In this document: positions 1 through 8,014 of the stretch, piece by piece
How positions within the stretch are numbered: position 1 is the stretch's first letter
How the letters are laid out: every line of letters begins with the position of its first letter
Translations under genes and position numbers: made by a program
Assembly (NCBI RefSeq): GCF_007280575.1
Contig: NZ_VKJP01000025.1
Coordinates: 1-36,433 of the forward strand
DNA: 36,433 nt
From: Streptomyces benahoarensis
GTDB lineage: Bacteria > Actinomycetota > Actinomycetes > Streptomycetales > Streptomycetaceae
Direction: 5' to 3'
Notes under the pieces: model-generated
The model's database searches: none
Seen by the model: only the letters and a program-made list of their open reading frames with translations
What the model was told of the DNA's origin: nothing

Positions 1-28
1 GGCGGCGTCAGATGTGGATAAGAGAGGG
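1..28. other. Nextera adapter remnant at left contig end
   Basis: The first 28 bases match, with a few substitutions, the end of the Nextera transposase adapter (GGCAGCGTCAGATGTG then TATAAGAGACAG). Here it reads GGCGGCGTCAGATGTG then GATAAGAGAGGG. The right end carries the other orientation. This is library sequence, not genome, and any reading frame starting in it is artificial. Confidence 0.8.
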
Positions 29-245
29 GGTGAGGGCGCCGCCCCGGGGCGGGCGCGAGGCCACCCCGCATGGGGCGGCGGCACGGGGAGAGGCAAGCCG
101 GACATGGGGCAGGCGCGAGGCCACCGCATGGGACGGGCACCGCATGGGGCGGACACTGCACGGGGCGGGCACGACCAACCCCGCATGGGGCGGGCGCGAG
201 CCCCCCGCACAGGGCGGGGCACCGCACCGCCTCACCGAACGGCTG
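29..245. repeat. GC-rich CATGGGGCGGGC-type degenerate repeat field
   Basis: About seven imperfect copies of a core close to CGCATGGGGCGGGC occur at irregular spacing. Some are followed by GCGAGGCCAC. Reading frames run through the region on both strands, but their products are Arg/Pro/Gly strings with no family resemblance, so no gene is called. Similar cores lie at 4215-4256 and near 33815, so this looks like a dispersed intergenic repeat. The contig probably breaks here because of it. Confidence 0.5.
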
Positions 246-250
246 CCCCC

Positions 251-1054
251 TCACGCTCCCTCATGCCACCGCCACCCATGATCCACCGGCCCGATCCCGC
301 TCCCCAGCCGGAAGCCCGCCGCGAGTGCGCCCGTGACGTACTCCTTCGCGGCGGTGACGGCCTGCGGGACGGTGTCACCGTGGGCGAGCCGGGCGGCGAC
401 GGCGGAGGCGAGGGTGCAACCGGTGCCGTGGGTGTGGCGGTTGTCGTGGCGCGGGGCGCGCAGCCAGTGCTCCTCGGTGCCGTCGGTGAGCAGGTCGACG
501 GCGTCGGCGGCGCCGGGCAGATGGCCGCCCTTGATGAGCGCCCAGCGCGGCCCGAAGGCGAGGACCGCGTCGGCGGCGCGGCGCATCCCGGTCTCGTCCG
601 TGGTGCGCACGCCGGTCAGCTGCGCCACCTCGTCGAGGTTGGGCGTGGCGACGGTGGCGGTCGGCAGGAGCTTGGTGCGGACCGCGTCGAGGGCGGTCGT
701 GGCAAGCAGCGCATCGCCGTGCTTGGAGACGCCGACGGGGTCGACGACGACGGGCACGGCCAGCTCCGCGAGGAGCGCGGCGACGGTCTCCACCAGCTCC
801 GGCGAGGCGAGCATCCCGGTCTTCACCGCCTGAACGCCGATGTCGTCGACGACGCTGCGGAACTGCGCCCGCACCGCCTCGGCGGGCAGCTCCCAGGCGC
901 CCTGGACGCCCCGGGAGTTCTGCGCGGTGACGGCGGTGACCACGCTCATGCCGTGGGTGCCCAGCGCCAGCATCGTCTTGAGGTCGGCCTGGAGGCCCGC
1001 GCCGCCGCCGGAGTCGGAGCCGGCGACGGTCAGTACGCGTGGTGGGGTCTGCAC
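251..1054 (-). CDS. thiD: Hydroxymethylpyrimidine/phosphomethylpyrimidine kinase
   Basis: This 267-residue protein is a ribokinase-fold kinase that phosphorylates 4-amino-5-hydroxymethyl-2-methylpyrimidine and then its monophosphate, giving the pyrimidine half of thiamine in the cytoplasm. The N-terminus [19 protein letters not shown] is the ThiD signature. [16 protein letters not shown] follows, and the C-terminal [13 protein letters not shown] carries the anion hole and catalytic base of the family. The length is normal. The start is GTG at 1052-1054. It lies 10 bp downstream of thiL on the same strand, so the two are probably cotranscribed as a thiamine salvage/activation pair. No TPP riboswitch was seen upstream of thiL. 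Confidence 0.95.
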   Translation of the reverse strand: MQTPPRVLTVAGSDSGGGAGLQADLKTMLALGTHGMSVVTAVTAQNSRGVQGAWELPAEAVRAQFRSVVDDIGVQAVKTGMLASPELVETVAALLAELAVPVVVDPVGVSKHGDALLATTALDAVRTKLLPTATVATPNLDEVAQLTGVRTTDETGMRRAADAVLAFGPRWALIKGGHLPGAADAVDLLTDGTEEHWLRAPRHDNRHTHGTGCTLASAVAARLAHGDTVPQAVTAAKEYVTGALAAGFRLGSGIGPVDHGWRWHEGA

Positions 1055-1064
1055 GGCGCCGAAT

Positions 1065-2075
1065 CTACCGGCCGCCGCCGGGCGCCACGGAGCCGCCCCG
1101 GGGCGGGGATTCGGCGTCGCCGTTGTCCCCGAAGTGGTCCCAGCCGGCCCGGGCCCAGGGCGCCCCGTCCACCGTCACCTGCGGCAGCGCGGAGGGGTGC
1201 AGAACCTCGCCGATGACCTTCCAGCGGGCGGGCAGCTTCACATCGGGCGGGAACGTCGCGACGATCGCGTGGTCCTCGCCGCCGTTGAGCACCCACTGCA
1301 TGGGGTCGACGCCGACGGCGGTGCCGATGTCGGACATCTGCGTGGGGATGTCGATCTTGGTGGAGGCGAGGTCGATGCGGACCTTGCTGGCCTCCGCGAT
1401 GTGCCCGAGGTCGGCGACGAGGCCGTCGCTGACGTCCGTCATGGCGGTGGCGCCCAGTCCGGCCGCCGCCGGGCCCGCGTGGTACGGCGGTTCGGGCCGC
1501 CGGTGCGCCTCGACGAAGGCGCGCGGCGAGCGGAACCCGCGGGTCAGCACGGCGTACCCGGCGGCCGACCAGCCCAGCCAGCCGGTCACCGCGACGACAT
1601 CGCCGGGCTGCGCGCCGCCGCGGGTCACCGGCTCGGCGTTGCGCAGATCGCCGAGGGCGGTGATGGCGACGGTGATGGTGTCGCCGCGTACGACGTCGCC
1701 GCCGACCACCGCGGCACCGGCGACCTGGCATTCGTCGCGCAGCCCGTCCATCAGCTCGGTCGGCCAGGTGGCGGGGAGTTCCGCGGGCACGACGAGGCCG
1801 AGGAGGATGGCGGTGGGCACGGCGCCCATGGCGGCGATGTCCGCGAGGTTCTGGGCCGCGGCCTTCCGGCCGACGTCGTACGCGGTGGACCAGTCGCGGC
1901 GGAAGTGCCGGCCCTCCAGGAGGATGTCGGTGCTGGCGACGACCCTCCGGTCGGGCGCGGTGACCACCGCGGCGTCGTCGCCCGGACCGATGCGTACCGC
2001 CGGGGTGGGGGTGATGCGGGAGGTCAACTCCCGGATCAGCCCGAATTCCCCCAGCTCGCCCACGGTGCCCTTCAT
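1065..2075 (-). CDS. thiL: Thiamine-monophosphate kinase
   Basis: ThiL phosphorylates thiamine monophosphate to thiamine diphosphate, the active cofactor. The 336-residue product has the PurM/AIR-synthase-like fold signatures: GPGDDAAVV near residue 30, [11 protein letters not shown], the [16 protein letters not shown] motif, and [12 protein letters not shown] in the C-terminal half. The frame is open further upstream to 2303, but ATG at 2073-2075 is preceded by AGGAG at a good distance and begins [14 protein letters not shown], the usual family N-terminus. It is the first gene of a thiL-thiD unit and is transcribed away from the Lrp-type gene. Confidence 0.95.
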   Translation of the reverse strand: MKGTVGELGEFGLIRELTSRITPTPAVRIGPGDDAAVVTAPDRRVVASTDILLEGRHFRRDWSTAYDVGRKAAAQNLADIAAMGAVPTAILLGLVVPAELPATWPTELMDGLRDECQVAGAAVVGGDVVRGDTITVAITALGDLRNAEPVTRGGAQPGDVVAVTGWLGWSAAGYAVLTRGFRSPRAFVEAHRRPEPPYHAGPAAAGLGATAMTDVSDGLVADLGHIAEASKVRIDLASTKIDIPTQMSDIGTAVGVDPMQWVLNGGEDHAIVATFPPDVKLPARWKVIGEVLHPSALPQVTVDGAPWARAGWDHFGDNGDAESPPRGGSVAPGGGR

Positions 2076-2233
2076 GCTGTCGCCCTTCTCCTGCGTACGG
2101 CCCGTCCGTACTTCGCTGGTCTGGGCGCCGCACCGGCCGCCGTCACCGCGCGGATCTCCCCGCTCCGCTCGGTGACGCGGTACCGTGGCGTCCCTTCTTC
2201 CCCCATGATCCTCGAAGCCGCCCTGGAGGTCCC

Positions 2234-2467
2234 GTGGTACAGGCGTACATCCTGATCCAGACCGAGGTCGGCCGGGCCTCGGCGGTGGCGGAGGTGATCG
2301 CACAGATCCCCGGTGTGCTGACGGCCGAGGATGTGACCGGTCCCTACGACGTCGTGGTGCGCGCGCAGGCGGAGACCGTCGACGAGCTGGGCCGGCTGGT
2401 CGTCGCCAACGTGCAGCGGGTGGAGGGGATCACCCGCACCCTGACCTGTCCGGTCGTCCATATCTAG
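2234..2467 (+). CDS. Stand-alone Lrp/AsnC ligand-binding domain protein
   Basis: The 77-residue protein is only the effector-binding (RAM, ferredoxin-like) half of an Lrp/AsnC regulator, with no helix-turn-helix. The N-terminus [19 protein letters not shown] and the central [19 protein letters not shown] fit the family, including the turn that contacts amino acids in full-length Lrp. Such proteins form ring oligomers and may act as amino-acid sensors or partners of full-length regulators; the exact role here is unknown. The start is GTG with GGAGG six bases upstream. It ends 8 bp before the DUF3515 gene and may be cotranscribed with it. Confidence 0.88.
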   Translation: MVQAYILIQTEVGRASAVAEVIAQIPGVLTAEDVTGPYDVVVRAQAETVDELGRLVVANVQRVEGITRTLTCPVVHI

Positions 2468-2475
2468 CTCCCCGT

Positions 2476-2967
2476 ATGCTCGGCCGGGTGATCTCGTCTC
2501 GTCGCTGGTTGCCGGTCCTGCCGTCGCTCGCCGTGCTGTGCTGCACGGCGGGCTGTTCCTCCGCGGACGAGGTCACGCCGCCCGCGCCCGAGGGCGCGTC
2601 GGCCCAGCACTGCCGGGCCCTCCACAAGGAGTTGCCGGACACCGTCGACGGGCTGGCGCGCAGGAGCACCGAGCCCGCGTCGGATTTCACGGCCGCCTGG
2701 GGCGACCCCGCCGTACAGGTGCGCTGCGGGGTGCCGAAGCCGGGCGCGTTGACGTCCGGGGGTGAACATTACAACCCCGGCGCCGACGCGGCGGACGTCA
2801 ACGGCGTCTCATGGTTCCTGGAGAAGCGCGACGACGGCTACCGCTTCACAACGGTACTGCGCAGGACCTACGTCGAGGTGACGGTGCCGGGGAAGTACGC
2901 CCCCGAGGTCAACGCGCTCACCGATCTCGCCACCGCGGTGAAGAAGACCGTGCCCGAGGGCGTCTGA
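2476..2967 (+). CDS. DUF3515 family lipoprotein
   Basis: The 163-residue product has a lipoprotein signal peptide: a basic N-region, the hydrophobic stretch LPVLPSLAVLCC, and the lipobox TAGC with the acylated Cys near residue 27. The mature part matches the actinobacterial DUF3515 family as I recall it, with PAPEGASAQHCRALHKELP and a conserved WGDPAVQVRCGVPKPG. It should sit on the outer face of the membrane. Function is unknown. A GTG at 2488 is an alternative start and would still leave a complete signal peptide. It converges on ddl, as I remember it doing in other Streptomyces. Confidence 0.85.
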   Translation: MLGRVISSRRWLPVLPSLAVLCCTAGCSSADEVTPPAPEGASAQHCRALHKELPDTVDGLARRSTEPASDFTAAWGDPAVQVRCGVPKPGALTSGGEHYNPGADAADVNGVSWFLEKRDDGYRFTTVLRRTYVEVTVPGKYAPEVNALTDLATAVKKTVPEGV

Positions 2968-2994
2968 GCCGGACCCGCGGCGGGCGGGCCCGGC
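2968..2994. terminator. Hairpin between convergent lipoprotein and ddl genes
   Basis: GCCGGACCCGC and GCGGGCCCGGC form an 11-bp stem with one mismatch. It starts right after the lipoprotein stop codon and 10 bp before the ddl stop. There is no U-tract, which is usual for Streptomyces. Confidence 0.55.
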
Positions 2995-3004
2995 ACCGGA
3001 CGGG

Positions 3005-4141
3005 TCAGCGCAGGCCGGTGGAGCGGTTCAGCGCCGCCTGCAGGAGCCGGTCGATCAGCTCCGGGTAGCTCACACCGCTCTCCTGCCACATCCGCGGGTA
3101 CATCGAGATGGGCGTGAAGCCGGGGAGCGTGTTGATCTCGTTGATCACGAACTCGCCGTTCTCCTGGAGGAAGAAGTCCGCACGGACCAGGCCCTCGCAG
3201 GACGCCGCCTCGAACGCCGCGACGGCCAGTTCCTGGACGCGGACGGTCTCCTCGGCGGTGAGCGGCGCGGGCACCAGGCCCGCCGCCGAGTCGATGTACT
3301 TCGCCTCGAAGTCGTAGAAGTCGTGGGCGGTGACCGGCGGGATCTCCGCCGGGACGCTGGCGCGCGGGCCGTCCTCGAACTCCAGGACCCCGCACTCGAT
3401 CTCGCGGCCGCGCAGCAGCGACTCGACGACGACCTTCGGGTCGTGGCGCCGCGCCTCCTCGATCGCGTCGTTGAGCCCGTCGACGTCGTCGACCTTGGTG
3501 ATGCCCATGGACGAACCGGCGCGGGCGGGCTTCACGAAGAGCGGCCAGCCGTGGTCGGCGGCGAAGTCCACGATCTTCTTGCGGGCGGCCTCGGGGCTGC
3601 GCTCCCACTCCCGGGGCCGGATGACCTCGTACGGGCCGACCGGCAGCCCGAAGGAGGTGAACACCCGCTTCATGTAGTCCTTGTCCTGGCCGACGGCGGA
3701 GGCGAGGACGCCGCAGCCGACGTAGGGGACGCCGGAGAGTTCCAGCAGGCCCTGGAGGGTGCCGTCCTCGCCGTAGGGGCCGTGCAGCACGGGGAAGACG
3801 ACGTCGACCTCGCCCAGCGCCTTGGGGACGGAGCCTGGTTCGCTGTAGACCAGCTCACGGTTGGTCGGGTCGACCGGCAGGACGACGCCGCCCTCGCCGG
3901 ATTCGGCGAGCTCGGCGACGCTCGGCAGGCGGCGGTCCGCGATGGCCATCCGCTCCGGGTCGTCGGCGGTCAGGGCCCAGCGTCCGTCGGTGGTGATCCC
4001 GATCGGCAGCACGTCGTACTTCTCGCGGTCGATGGCACGCAGGACGGCTCCCGCGGTGACCACGGAGATGGCGTGTTCGGAGCTGCGGCCACCGAACACG
4101 ACGGCGACACGGGGCTTGTGGGGAGGGGTCTGGCTGCTCAT
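3005..4141 (-). CDS. ddl: D-alanine--D-alanine ligase
   Basis: Ddl joins two D-Ala with ATP hydrolysis to give the dipeptide used by MurF in peptidoglycan synthesis. The 378-residue protein has the family layout. The N-terminal domain begins VAVVFGGRSSEHAISVVTAG. The ATP-grasp domain includes the glycine-rich loop PARAGSSMGITKV. The metal/substrate segment ends in FVINEINTLPGFTPISMYP, with the conserved E-x-N pair and the region that binds the second alanine. The lack of vanH or vanX neighbours argues for housekeeping Ddl rather than a VanA-type ligase. ATG at 4139-4141 has only a weak ribosome binding site. gpsA and plsC lie upstream on the same strand. Confidence 0.95.
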   Translation of the reverse strand: MSSQTPPHKPRVAVVFGGRSSEHAISVVTAGAVLRAIDREKYDVLPIGITTDGRWALTADDPERMAIADRRLPSVAELAESGEGGVVLPVDPTNRELVYSEPGSVPKALGEVDVVFPVLHGPYGEDGTLQGLLELSGVPYVGCGVLASAVGQDKDYMKRVFTSFGLPVGPYEVIRPREWERSPEAARKKIVDFAADHGWPLFVKPARAGSSMGITKVDDVDGLNDAIEEARRHDPKVVVESLLRGREIECGVLEFEDGPRASVPAEIPPVTAHDFYDFEAKYIDSAAGLVPAPLTAEETVRVQELAVAAFEAASCEGLVRADFFLQENGEFVINEINTLPGFTPISMYPRMWQESGVSYPELIDRLLQAALNRSTGLR

Positions 4142-4214
4142 ATCGGCTTGAGGGTACCTGCTGGTGGATACGGAGTCGGCGCGGCGGCGGCCGTGCGCGG
4201 CGCCGTGTCCGCGC

Positions 4215-4256
4215 GCCGCACGGGACGGGCCGGGCGCCGCACGGGGCGGGCCGGGC
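4215..4256. repeat. Two tandem 21-bp GC-rich units
   Basis: Two adjacent 21-bp units, GCCGCACGGGACGGGCCGGGC and its one-base variant with GGGGC, lie between ddl and gpsA, followed by a partial third unit. The core resembles the repeats at the left end of the window. Confidence 0.6.
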
Positions 4257-4271
4257 GCCGCGCGCGGGCGG

Positions 4272-5273
4272 TCAGTGGCGTTCGGACTTGGCGCTGCGCG
4301 ACATCAGCTCCTTGAGAGCGACCATCGGCGGCTTGCCCTCGTGGACGATGTCGAAGACCGTCTCGGTGATCGGCATGTCGACGCCGTGGCGGCGGGCCAG
4401 ATCCCGTACGGATTCGCAGGACTTGACGCCCTCGGCGGTCTGCTTGGTCACCGCGATGGTCTCGGCGAGGCTCATACCGCGGCCGAGGTTGGTGCCGAAG
4501 GTGTTGTTGCGCGAGAGCGGCGAGGAGCAGGTGGCGACGAGGTCGCCCATGCCCGCCAGGCCCGCGAAGGTGTGCGCGTCGGCGCCCATGGCGAGGCCCA
4601 GGCGGGTGGTCTCGGCGAGACCGCGGGTGATCAGCGACGCCTTGGCGTTGTCGCCCAGGCCCATGCCGCCCGCGATGCCGACGGCGAGCGCGATGACGTT
4701 CTTGACGGCGCCGCCCAGCTCGCAGCCGACGACGTCGGTGTGGGTGTACGGGCGGAAGTACGGGGTGTGGCAGGCGGTCTGCAGCCGCCGGGCGACGGAC
4801 TCGTCGGTGCAGGCGACGACCGCGGCGGCGGGCTGCCGGGCGGCGATCTCCTTGGCGAGGTTGGGGCCGGTGAGGACCGCGACGCGCTCGGCGGGGACCT
4901 TCGCGACCTCCTCGATGACCTCGCTCATCCGCTTGGCGGTGCCCAGTTCGACGCCCTTCATCAGGGAGACCAGGACGGTGTCGGCGGGCAGCAGCGGCGC
5001 CCAGGCGGCGAGGTTGTCGCGCAACGTCTGCGAGGGGACGGCGAGGACGGTGAAGTCGGCCCCCGCGGCTGCCTCTGCGGGGTCGGTGGTGGCCCGCACG
5101 GACGCGGGCAGCTCCACCCCCGGCAGGTAGTCGGGGTTGGTCCGGTCCTTGTTGATCGCGTCGGCGACGGCGGCGCGGCGGCCCCAAAGGGTCACCTCGC
5201 AGCCCGCGTCGCCGAGGATCATCGCGAATGCGGTGCCCCAGGACCCCGTGCCGTAGACGGCGCAGCGCGTCAC
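4272..5273 (-). CDS. gpsA: NAD(P)-dependent glycerol-3-phosphate dehydrogenase
   Basis: GpsA reduces dihydroxyacetone phosphate to sn-glycerol 3-phosphate, the backbone for phospholipids. The 333-residue protein starts with the Rossmann signature AVYGTGSWGTAFA. The C-terminal domain has the catalytic lysine region GGAVKNVIALAVGIAGGMG and GDNAKASLITRGLAE, both diagnostic. The GTG start at 5271-5273 overlaps the plsC stop by 4 bp and follows GAAGG, so translation is probably coupled. The pairing makes sense: GpsA supplies glycerol 3-phosphate and PlsC acts two steps later in phosphatidic acid synthesis. Confidence 0.96.
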   Translation of the reverse strand: MTRCAVYGTGSWGTAFAMILGDAGCEVTLWGRRAAVADAINKDRTNPDYLPGVELPASVRATTDPAEAAAGADFTVLAVPSQTLRDNLAAWAPLLPADTVLVSLMKGVELGTAKRMSEVIEEVAKVPAERVAVLTGPNLAKEIAARQPAAAVVACTDESVARRLQTACHTPYFRPYTHTDVVGCELGGAVKNVIALAVGIAGGMGLGDNAKASLITRGLAETTRLGLAMGADAHTFAGLAGMGDLVATCSSPLSRNNTFGTNLGRGMSLAETIAVTKQTAEGVKSCESVRDLARRHGVDMPITETVFDIVHEGKPPMVALKELMSRSAKSERH

Positions 5274-6079
5274 TTGCCTTCATCCTCCTGTGCCTGCTGG
5301 GTGCTTCGGACCGGCTCGGCGGCGGCCGCCGCCCGGGCCGCCTCGCGGGCCGCGCGCCGCTCGTGGGCGAGCGCCCGGCGCGGGTCGAACGGTACGGCGG
5401 GCGGGTTCTCGCCCCGAACGTCCGCCAGCTGCGCGGTGATCGCCGCCATGATCGTCTCGGTGACCTCGCGCAACACCTCGGCGGTGGGCTCCTTGCCGTG
5501 GTACGCGCTGAGGTCGACCGGCGGCCCGGCCTGCACCCGCAGCGTCTTGCGCGGCAGCAGACGGAGCTTCTTCTCCTTGGCGTACGGCGGCATCGCCTCG
5601 TTGGCGCCCCACTGCGCGACGGGGATGACCGGCGCCTTGGTGAGCAGGGCCACGCGCGCGGCGCCGGTCTTGCCCTGCATCGGCCAGAGCGCCGGATCAC
5701 GGGTGAGCGTCGCCTCGGGATAGAAGGCGACGCATTCGCCCTTCTCGATGGCGGTGACGGCGGCACGGAACGCGTTGGCGGCGTCGGTGGTTTCCCGGTA
5801 GACGGGGATCTGTCCCGTGCCGCGCATCATCAGGCCGACAAAGCCGCTGCGAAAGAGCCCGGACTTGGCGAGGAATCGGGGAACCCGCCCGGTGTTGTAC
5901 TGATAGTGCGCGTACGACAGCGGATCGAGATACGAGTTGTGGTTGACGGCGGTGATAAATCCGCCGTCGGCCGGAATGTTCTCCATTCCGCGCCAGTCCC
6001 GCTTGAACAGAACCAGGAGCGGCGGTTTGCAGATGACCGCGGCCAAGCGGTACCAGAAGCCGATTCTGCGGCGGGACAC
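5270..6079 (-). CDS. plsC: 1-acyl-sn-glycerol-3-phosphate acyltransferase (PlsC family)
   Basis: This 269-residue membrane-associated acyltransferase should transfer an acyl group to lysophosphatidic acid. Motif I is NHNSYLDP at residues 46-53 (the HxxxxD catalytic pair). Motif III is FYPEATLTRD near residue 120, in which the usual EGT is EAT. The hydrophobic N-terminal stretch LAAVICKPPLLVLF could anchor it. The last 30 residues are Ala/Arg/Glu-rich and probably disordered. The start is GTG at 6077-6079 with a strong AAGGAGGG. It is the first gene of plsC-gpsA-ddl and is divergent from cofC. Assignment to PlsC rather than a related lysophospholipid acyltransferase rests on context. Confidence 0.9.
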   Translation of the reverse strand: MSRRRIGFWYRLAAVICKPPLLVLFKRDWRGMENIPADGGFITAVNHNSYLDPLSYAHYQYNTGRVPRFLAKSGLFRSGFVGLMMRGTGQIPVYRETTDAANAFRAAVTAIEKGECVAFYPEATLTRDPALWPMQGKTGAARVALLTKAPVIPVAQWGANEAMPPYAKEKKLRLLPRKTLRVQAGPPVDLSAYHGKEPTAEVLREVTETIMAAITAQLADVRGENPPAVPFDPRRALAHERRAAREAARAAAAAEPVRSTQQAQEDEGK

Positions 6080-6240
6080 GTGGACACCCTCCTTGTGGGA
6101 CCTGCTGAGCTGCTGCGAGCCGGCAGCCGCACAAGTGTCGCCCCAGGTACCCGCTATGTCGAGAACACCGTAACCCCGCGGTCCCCGACGGGCTGCGGCA
6201 GCAGGGAAAATCGAATCCTATGCGAGGAGACGGAGTGGAT

Positions 6241-7128
6241 GTGGGCTGGAGCCTGGTCGTGCCGTTGAAGCCGCTGGTGCGGGCCAAGAGCAGGCTTTCC
6301 CCGGCGGTCGGTGAGGAGTTCCGCCCGCGACTGGCGCTCGCATTCGCCCTGGACACCGTCGGCGCGGCACTGGCCTGCGGCGACGTCGCGGATGTGGCGG
6401 TTGTCACGGACGATCCGGCGGCCGCCGGGCCCCTTTCGGCGCTCGGCGCGCGGATCGTGCCCGACACCCCGGCACACGGCCTCAATGCGGCGCTGGCCCA
6501 CGGAGCGGCCGCGGTCCGGGCGCGCCGCCCGGGCGCGGCGGTCGCGGCCCTCAACGCCGATCTGCCCGCACTGCGCACCGCCGAACTGGAATCCGTCCTG
6601 CAAAGGGCCGCGCTATTTCCGCGGGCTTTTCTCGCCGATGCGGCAGATATCGGAACAACGCTTCTCACCGCACGTTCCGGTACGGAATTGGCACCGGCAT
6701 TCGGCGGCCGTTCGCGGGAGCGGCACCGAGCGTCGGGCGCACGGGAGATTTCCGGGCGGGCGGCGGCTTCGGTGCGCCGGGACGTGGACACCGGCGAGGA
6801 CCTGCACGAGGCGCTGGCGCTCGGAGTGGGAGCGCACACGGCGCGGGTGGCCGCGGCGCTGGCCCGGACGGCGGGCGCCGCGGGGCTCTCAGAGGGTCTG
6901 AAGCGTGAGGAGCGTGATCCGGAGGGCGTCGCCCTCGCCGGTGGTCTCGATCCGTACCCGCTGGCCGGGACGCAGCAGACGCAGACCCCCCGCGTCGAAG
7001 GCGGCGGCGTCGAAGGGCACGGGGGTGCCGTCGTCCAGCAGCACGCTGCCGGAACGGGAGTCCGAGTCGTAGGTGTACGCGGTGGCCTGCATGGTGCAGA
7101 GCCTAAAGGAGCCGGCCGCCCCCGGTGA
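6241..7128 (+). CDS. cofC: 2-phospho-L-lactate / PEP guanylyltransferase, C-terminally extended
   Basis: CofC (FbiD in mycobacteria) activates phospholactate or phosphoenolpyruvate with GTP in coenzyme F420 synthesis. The nucleotidyltransferase core is clear: WSLVVPLKPLVRAKSRLSP at the N-terminus, VVTDDP, LNADLPAL, and FGGRSRERHRASGA near the C-terminus, ending in RRDVDTGEDLHEALALGVG. GTG at 6241 is chosen because GAGGAGA lies 10 bases before it and the family begins close to GWSLVVP; ATG at 6220 is the longest alternative. Homologues of about 210 residues should end near 6880. Here no stop occurs until 7126, so about 80 low-complexity residues run antisense through the next gene. This may be a frameshift, a lost stop or a sequencing error. 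Confidence 0.85.
   Translation: MGWSLVVPLKPLVRAKSRLSPAVGEEFRPRLALAFALDTVGAALACGDVADVAVVTDDPAAAGPLSALGARIVPDTPAHGLNAALAHGAAAVRARRPGAAVAALNADLPALRTAELESVLQRAALFPRAFLADAADIGTTLLTARSGTELAPAFGGRSRERHRASGAREISGRAAASVRRDVDTGEDLHEALALGVGAHTARVAAALARTAGAAGLSEGLKREERDPEGVALAGGLDPYPLAGTQQTQTPRVEGGGVEGHGGAVVQQHAAGTGVRVVGVRGGLHGAEPKGAGRPR
6889..7092 (-). CDS. Small conserved protein, cold-shock-like beta fold
   Basis: This 67-residue protein begins MQATAYTYDSDSRSGSVLLDDG. It has alternating short strands (GTPVPFDAAAFDAGGLRLL, GQRVRIETTGEG) that recall a small OB/cold-shock-like barrel, but it lacks the aromatic RNA-binding motifs of Csp proteins. I recall similar small proteins beside cofC in other Streptomyces. 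ATG at 7090-7092 is preferred over the upstream in-frame ATG at 7141 because the upstream residues look like noncoding translation. It lies wholly antisense to the C-terminal extension of cofC, which argues that the extension is the anomaly. Function is unknown. Confidence 0.75.
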   Translation of the reverse strand: MQATAYTYDSDSRSGSVLLDDGTPVPFDAAAFDAGGLRLLRPGQRVRIETTGEGDALRITLLTLQTL

Positions 7129-7150
7129 ACGCGCGGTCGCCACGCACCGC

Positions 7151-7180
7151 GGGCCGGGCTCCCCGGAGGGAGACCGGCCC
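7151..7180 (-). terminator. Terminator downstream of hupS
   Basis: GGGCCGG-G-CTCCC and GGGAG-A-CCGGCCC pair as a 12-bp stem with one mismatch around a CGGA tetraloop, 26 bases after the hupS stop codon. Confidence 0.65.
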
Positions 7181-7206
7181 GGCGCGAGGCGTCACCGCTG
7201 CGGGAA

Positions 7207-7890
7207 TTACCGCTTGCGGGCGGTGGTCTTCTTCGCGGCGGTCTTGCGTGTCGTGGTCTTCTTCGCGGGAGCCTTCTTCGCGGTGGTCTTCTTCGCGGGC
7301 GCCGTCTTCGCCGTGGTCTTCTTGGCGGCGGGGGCGGTCTTCTTCGCCGGGGCGGCCTTCTTCGCAGTGGTCGTCTTCGCCGCCGTGGTCTTCTTCGCGG
7401 CGGCCGTGGTCTTCTTCGCCGGCGTCGCCTTCTTGGCGGTGGTCTTTGCGGCCGTGGCCTTCTTCGCCGCGGCGGTCGTCTTCTTCGCCGTGACCTTCTT
7501 GGCGGTGGTGGCCTTCTTGGCGGCCGCCTTCTTCACGGTCGTACGCGTGGAAGCGCCGCCCGAGAGGCTGCCCTTGGGCGCCTTCTTGACGGCCACGTCG
7601 TGCTTGGGGAGCTTCTTGGAACCGCTCACCAGGTCCTTGAATCCCTGACCCGCGCGGAATCGCGGCACCGAGGTCTTCTTGACCCGCACGCGCTCTCCGG
7701 TCTGCGGGTTCCGGGCGTAGCGGGCCGGGCGGTCGACCTTCTCGAACGACCCGAATCCGGTGACCGAAACGCGGTCGCCGGCGACAACTGCACGGACGAT
7801 TGCGTCCAGTACGGCGTCCACCGCGTCCGCGGCGTTCTGACGGCCACCGAGCTTGTCGGCAATGGCTTCTACGAGCTGCGCCTTGTTCAC
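7207..7890 (-). CDS. hupS: HU-family nucleoid protein with Lys/Ala-rich tail (HupS)
   Basis: Residues 1-90 are a complete HU domain. MNKAQLVEAIADKLGG opens the dimerisation helices, VTGFGSFEKVDRPARYARNP carries the conserved GFGSF and the DNA-arm RNPQTG, and VPRFRAGQGFKDLV closes it. Residues from about 100 to 227 form a histone H1-like tail built of repeats such as AKKTTAAKK and PAKKTT. This is the HupS/HU2 form of actinobacteria, which binds DNA nonspecifically and compacts the nucleoid, especially in spores. The start is GTG with GAAGGGGA. The repetitive tail is prone to length variation and assembly error. The antisense hydrophobic reading frame is only a shadow of the Lys/Ala repeats. 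Confidence 0.95.
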   Translation of the reverse strand: MNKAQLVEAIADKLGGRQNAADAVDAVLDAIVRAVVAGDRVSVTGFGSFEKVDRPARYARNPQTGERVRVKKTSVPRFRAGQGFKDLVSGSKKLPKHDVAVKKAPKGSLSGGASTRTTVKKAAAKKATTAKKVTAKKTTAAAKKATAAKTTAKKATPAKKTTAAAKKTTAAKTTTAKKAAPAKKTAPAAKKTTAKTAPAKKTTAKKAPAKKTTTRKTAAKKTTARKR

Positions 7891-8014
7891 GTCTTCCCCT
7901 TCGGAGACATTGCTGGAACGATAGATTCCAAGCTTTTTCGCACGTTAGGCAGATATATACCGCAAATCAAACACGAAACGGGCTAATCACCCTTGTGCCG
8001 CAACGCACTCGACC

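Noticed and set aside
2076-2233. Possible TPP riboswitch upstream of thiL
   Set aside because: The conserved CTGAGA and thi-box core were not found in the leader on the minus strand.
7207-7560. CRISPR-like or satellite repeat array
   Set aside because: The periodicity comes from AAG-ACC-GCC codon repeats encoding the HupS tail; unit lengths vary and no spacers exist.
7073-7648. Plus-strand frame with a strongly hydrophobic Phe/Ala/Val product
   Set aside because: It is the antisense image of the Lys/Ala repeats in the HupS tail; AAG codons read as CTT/TTC on the other strand. It has no start context or family match.
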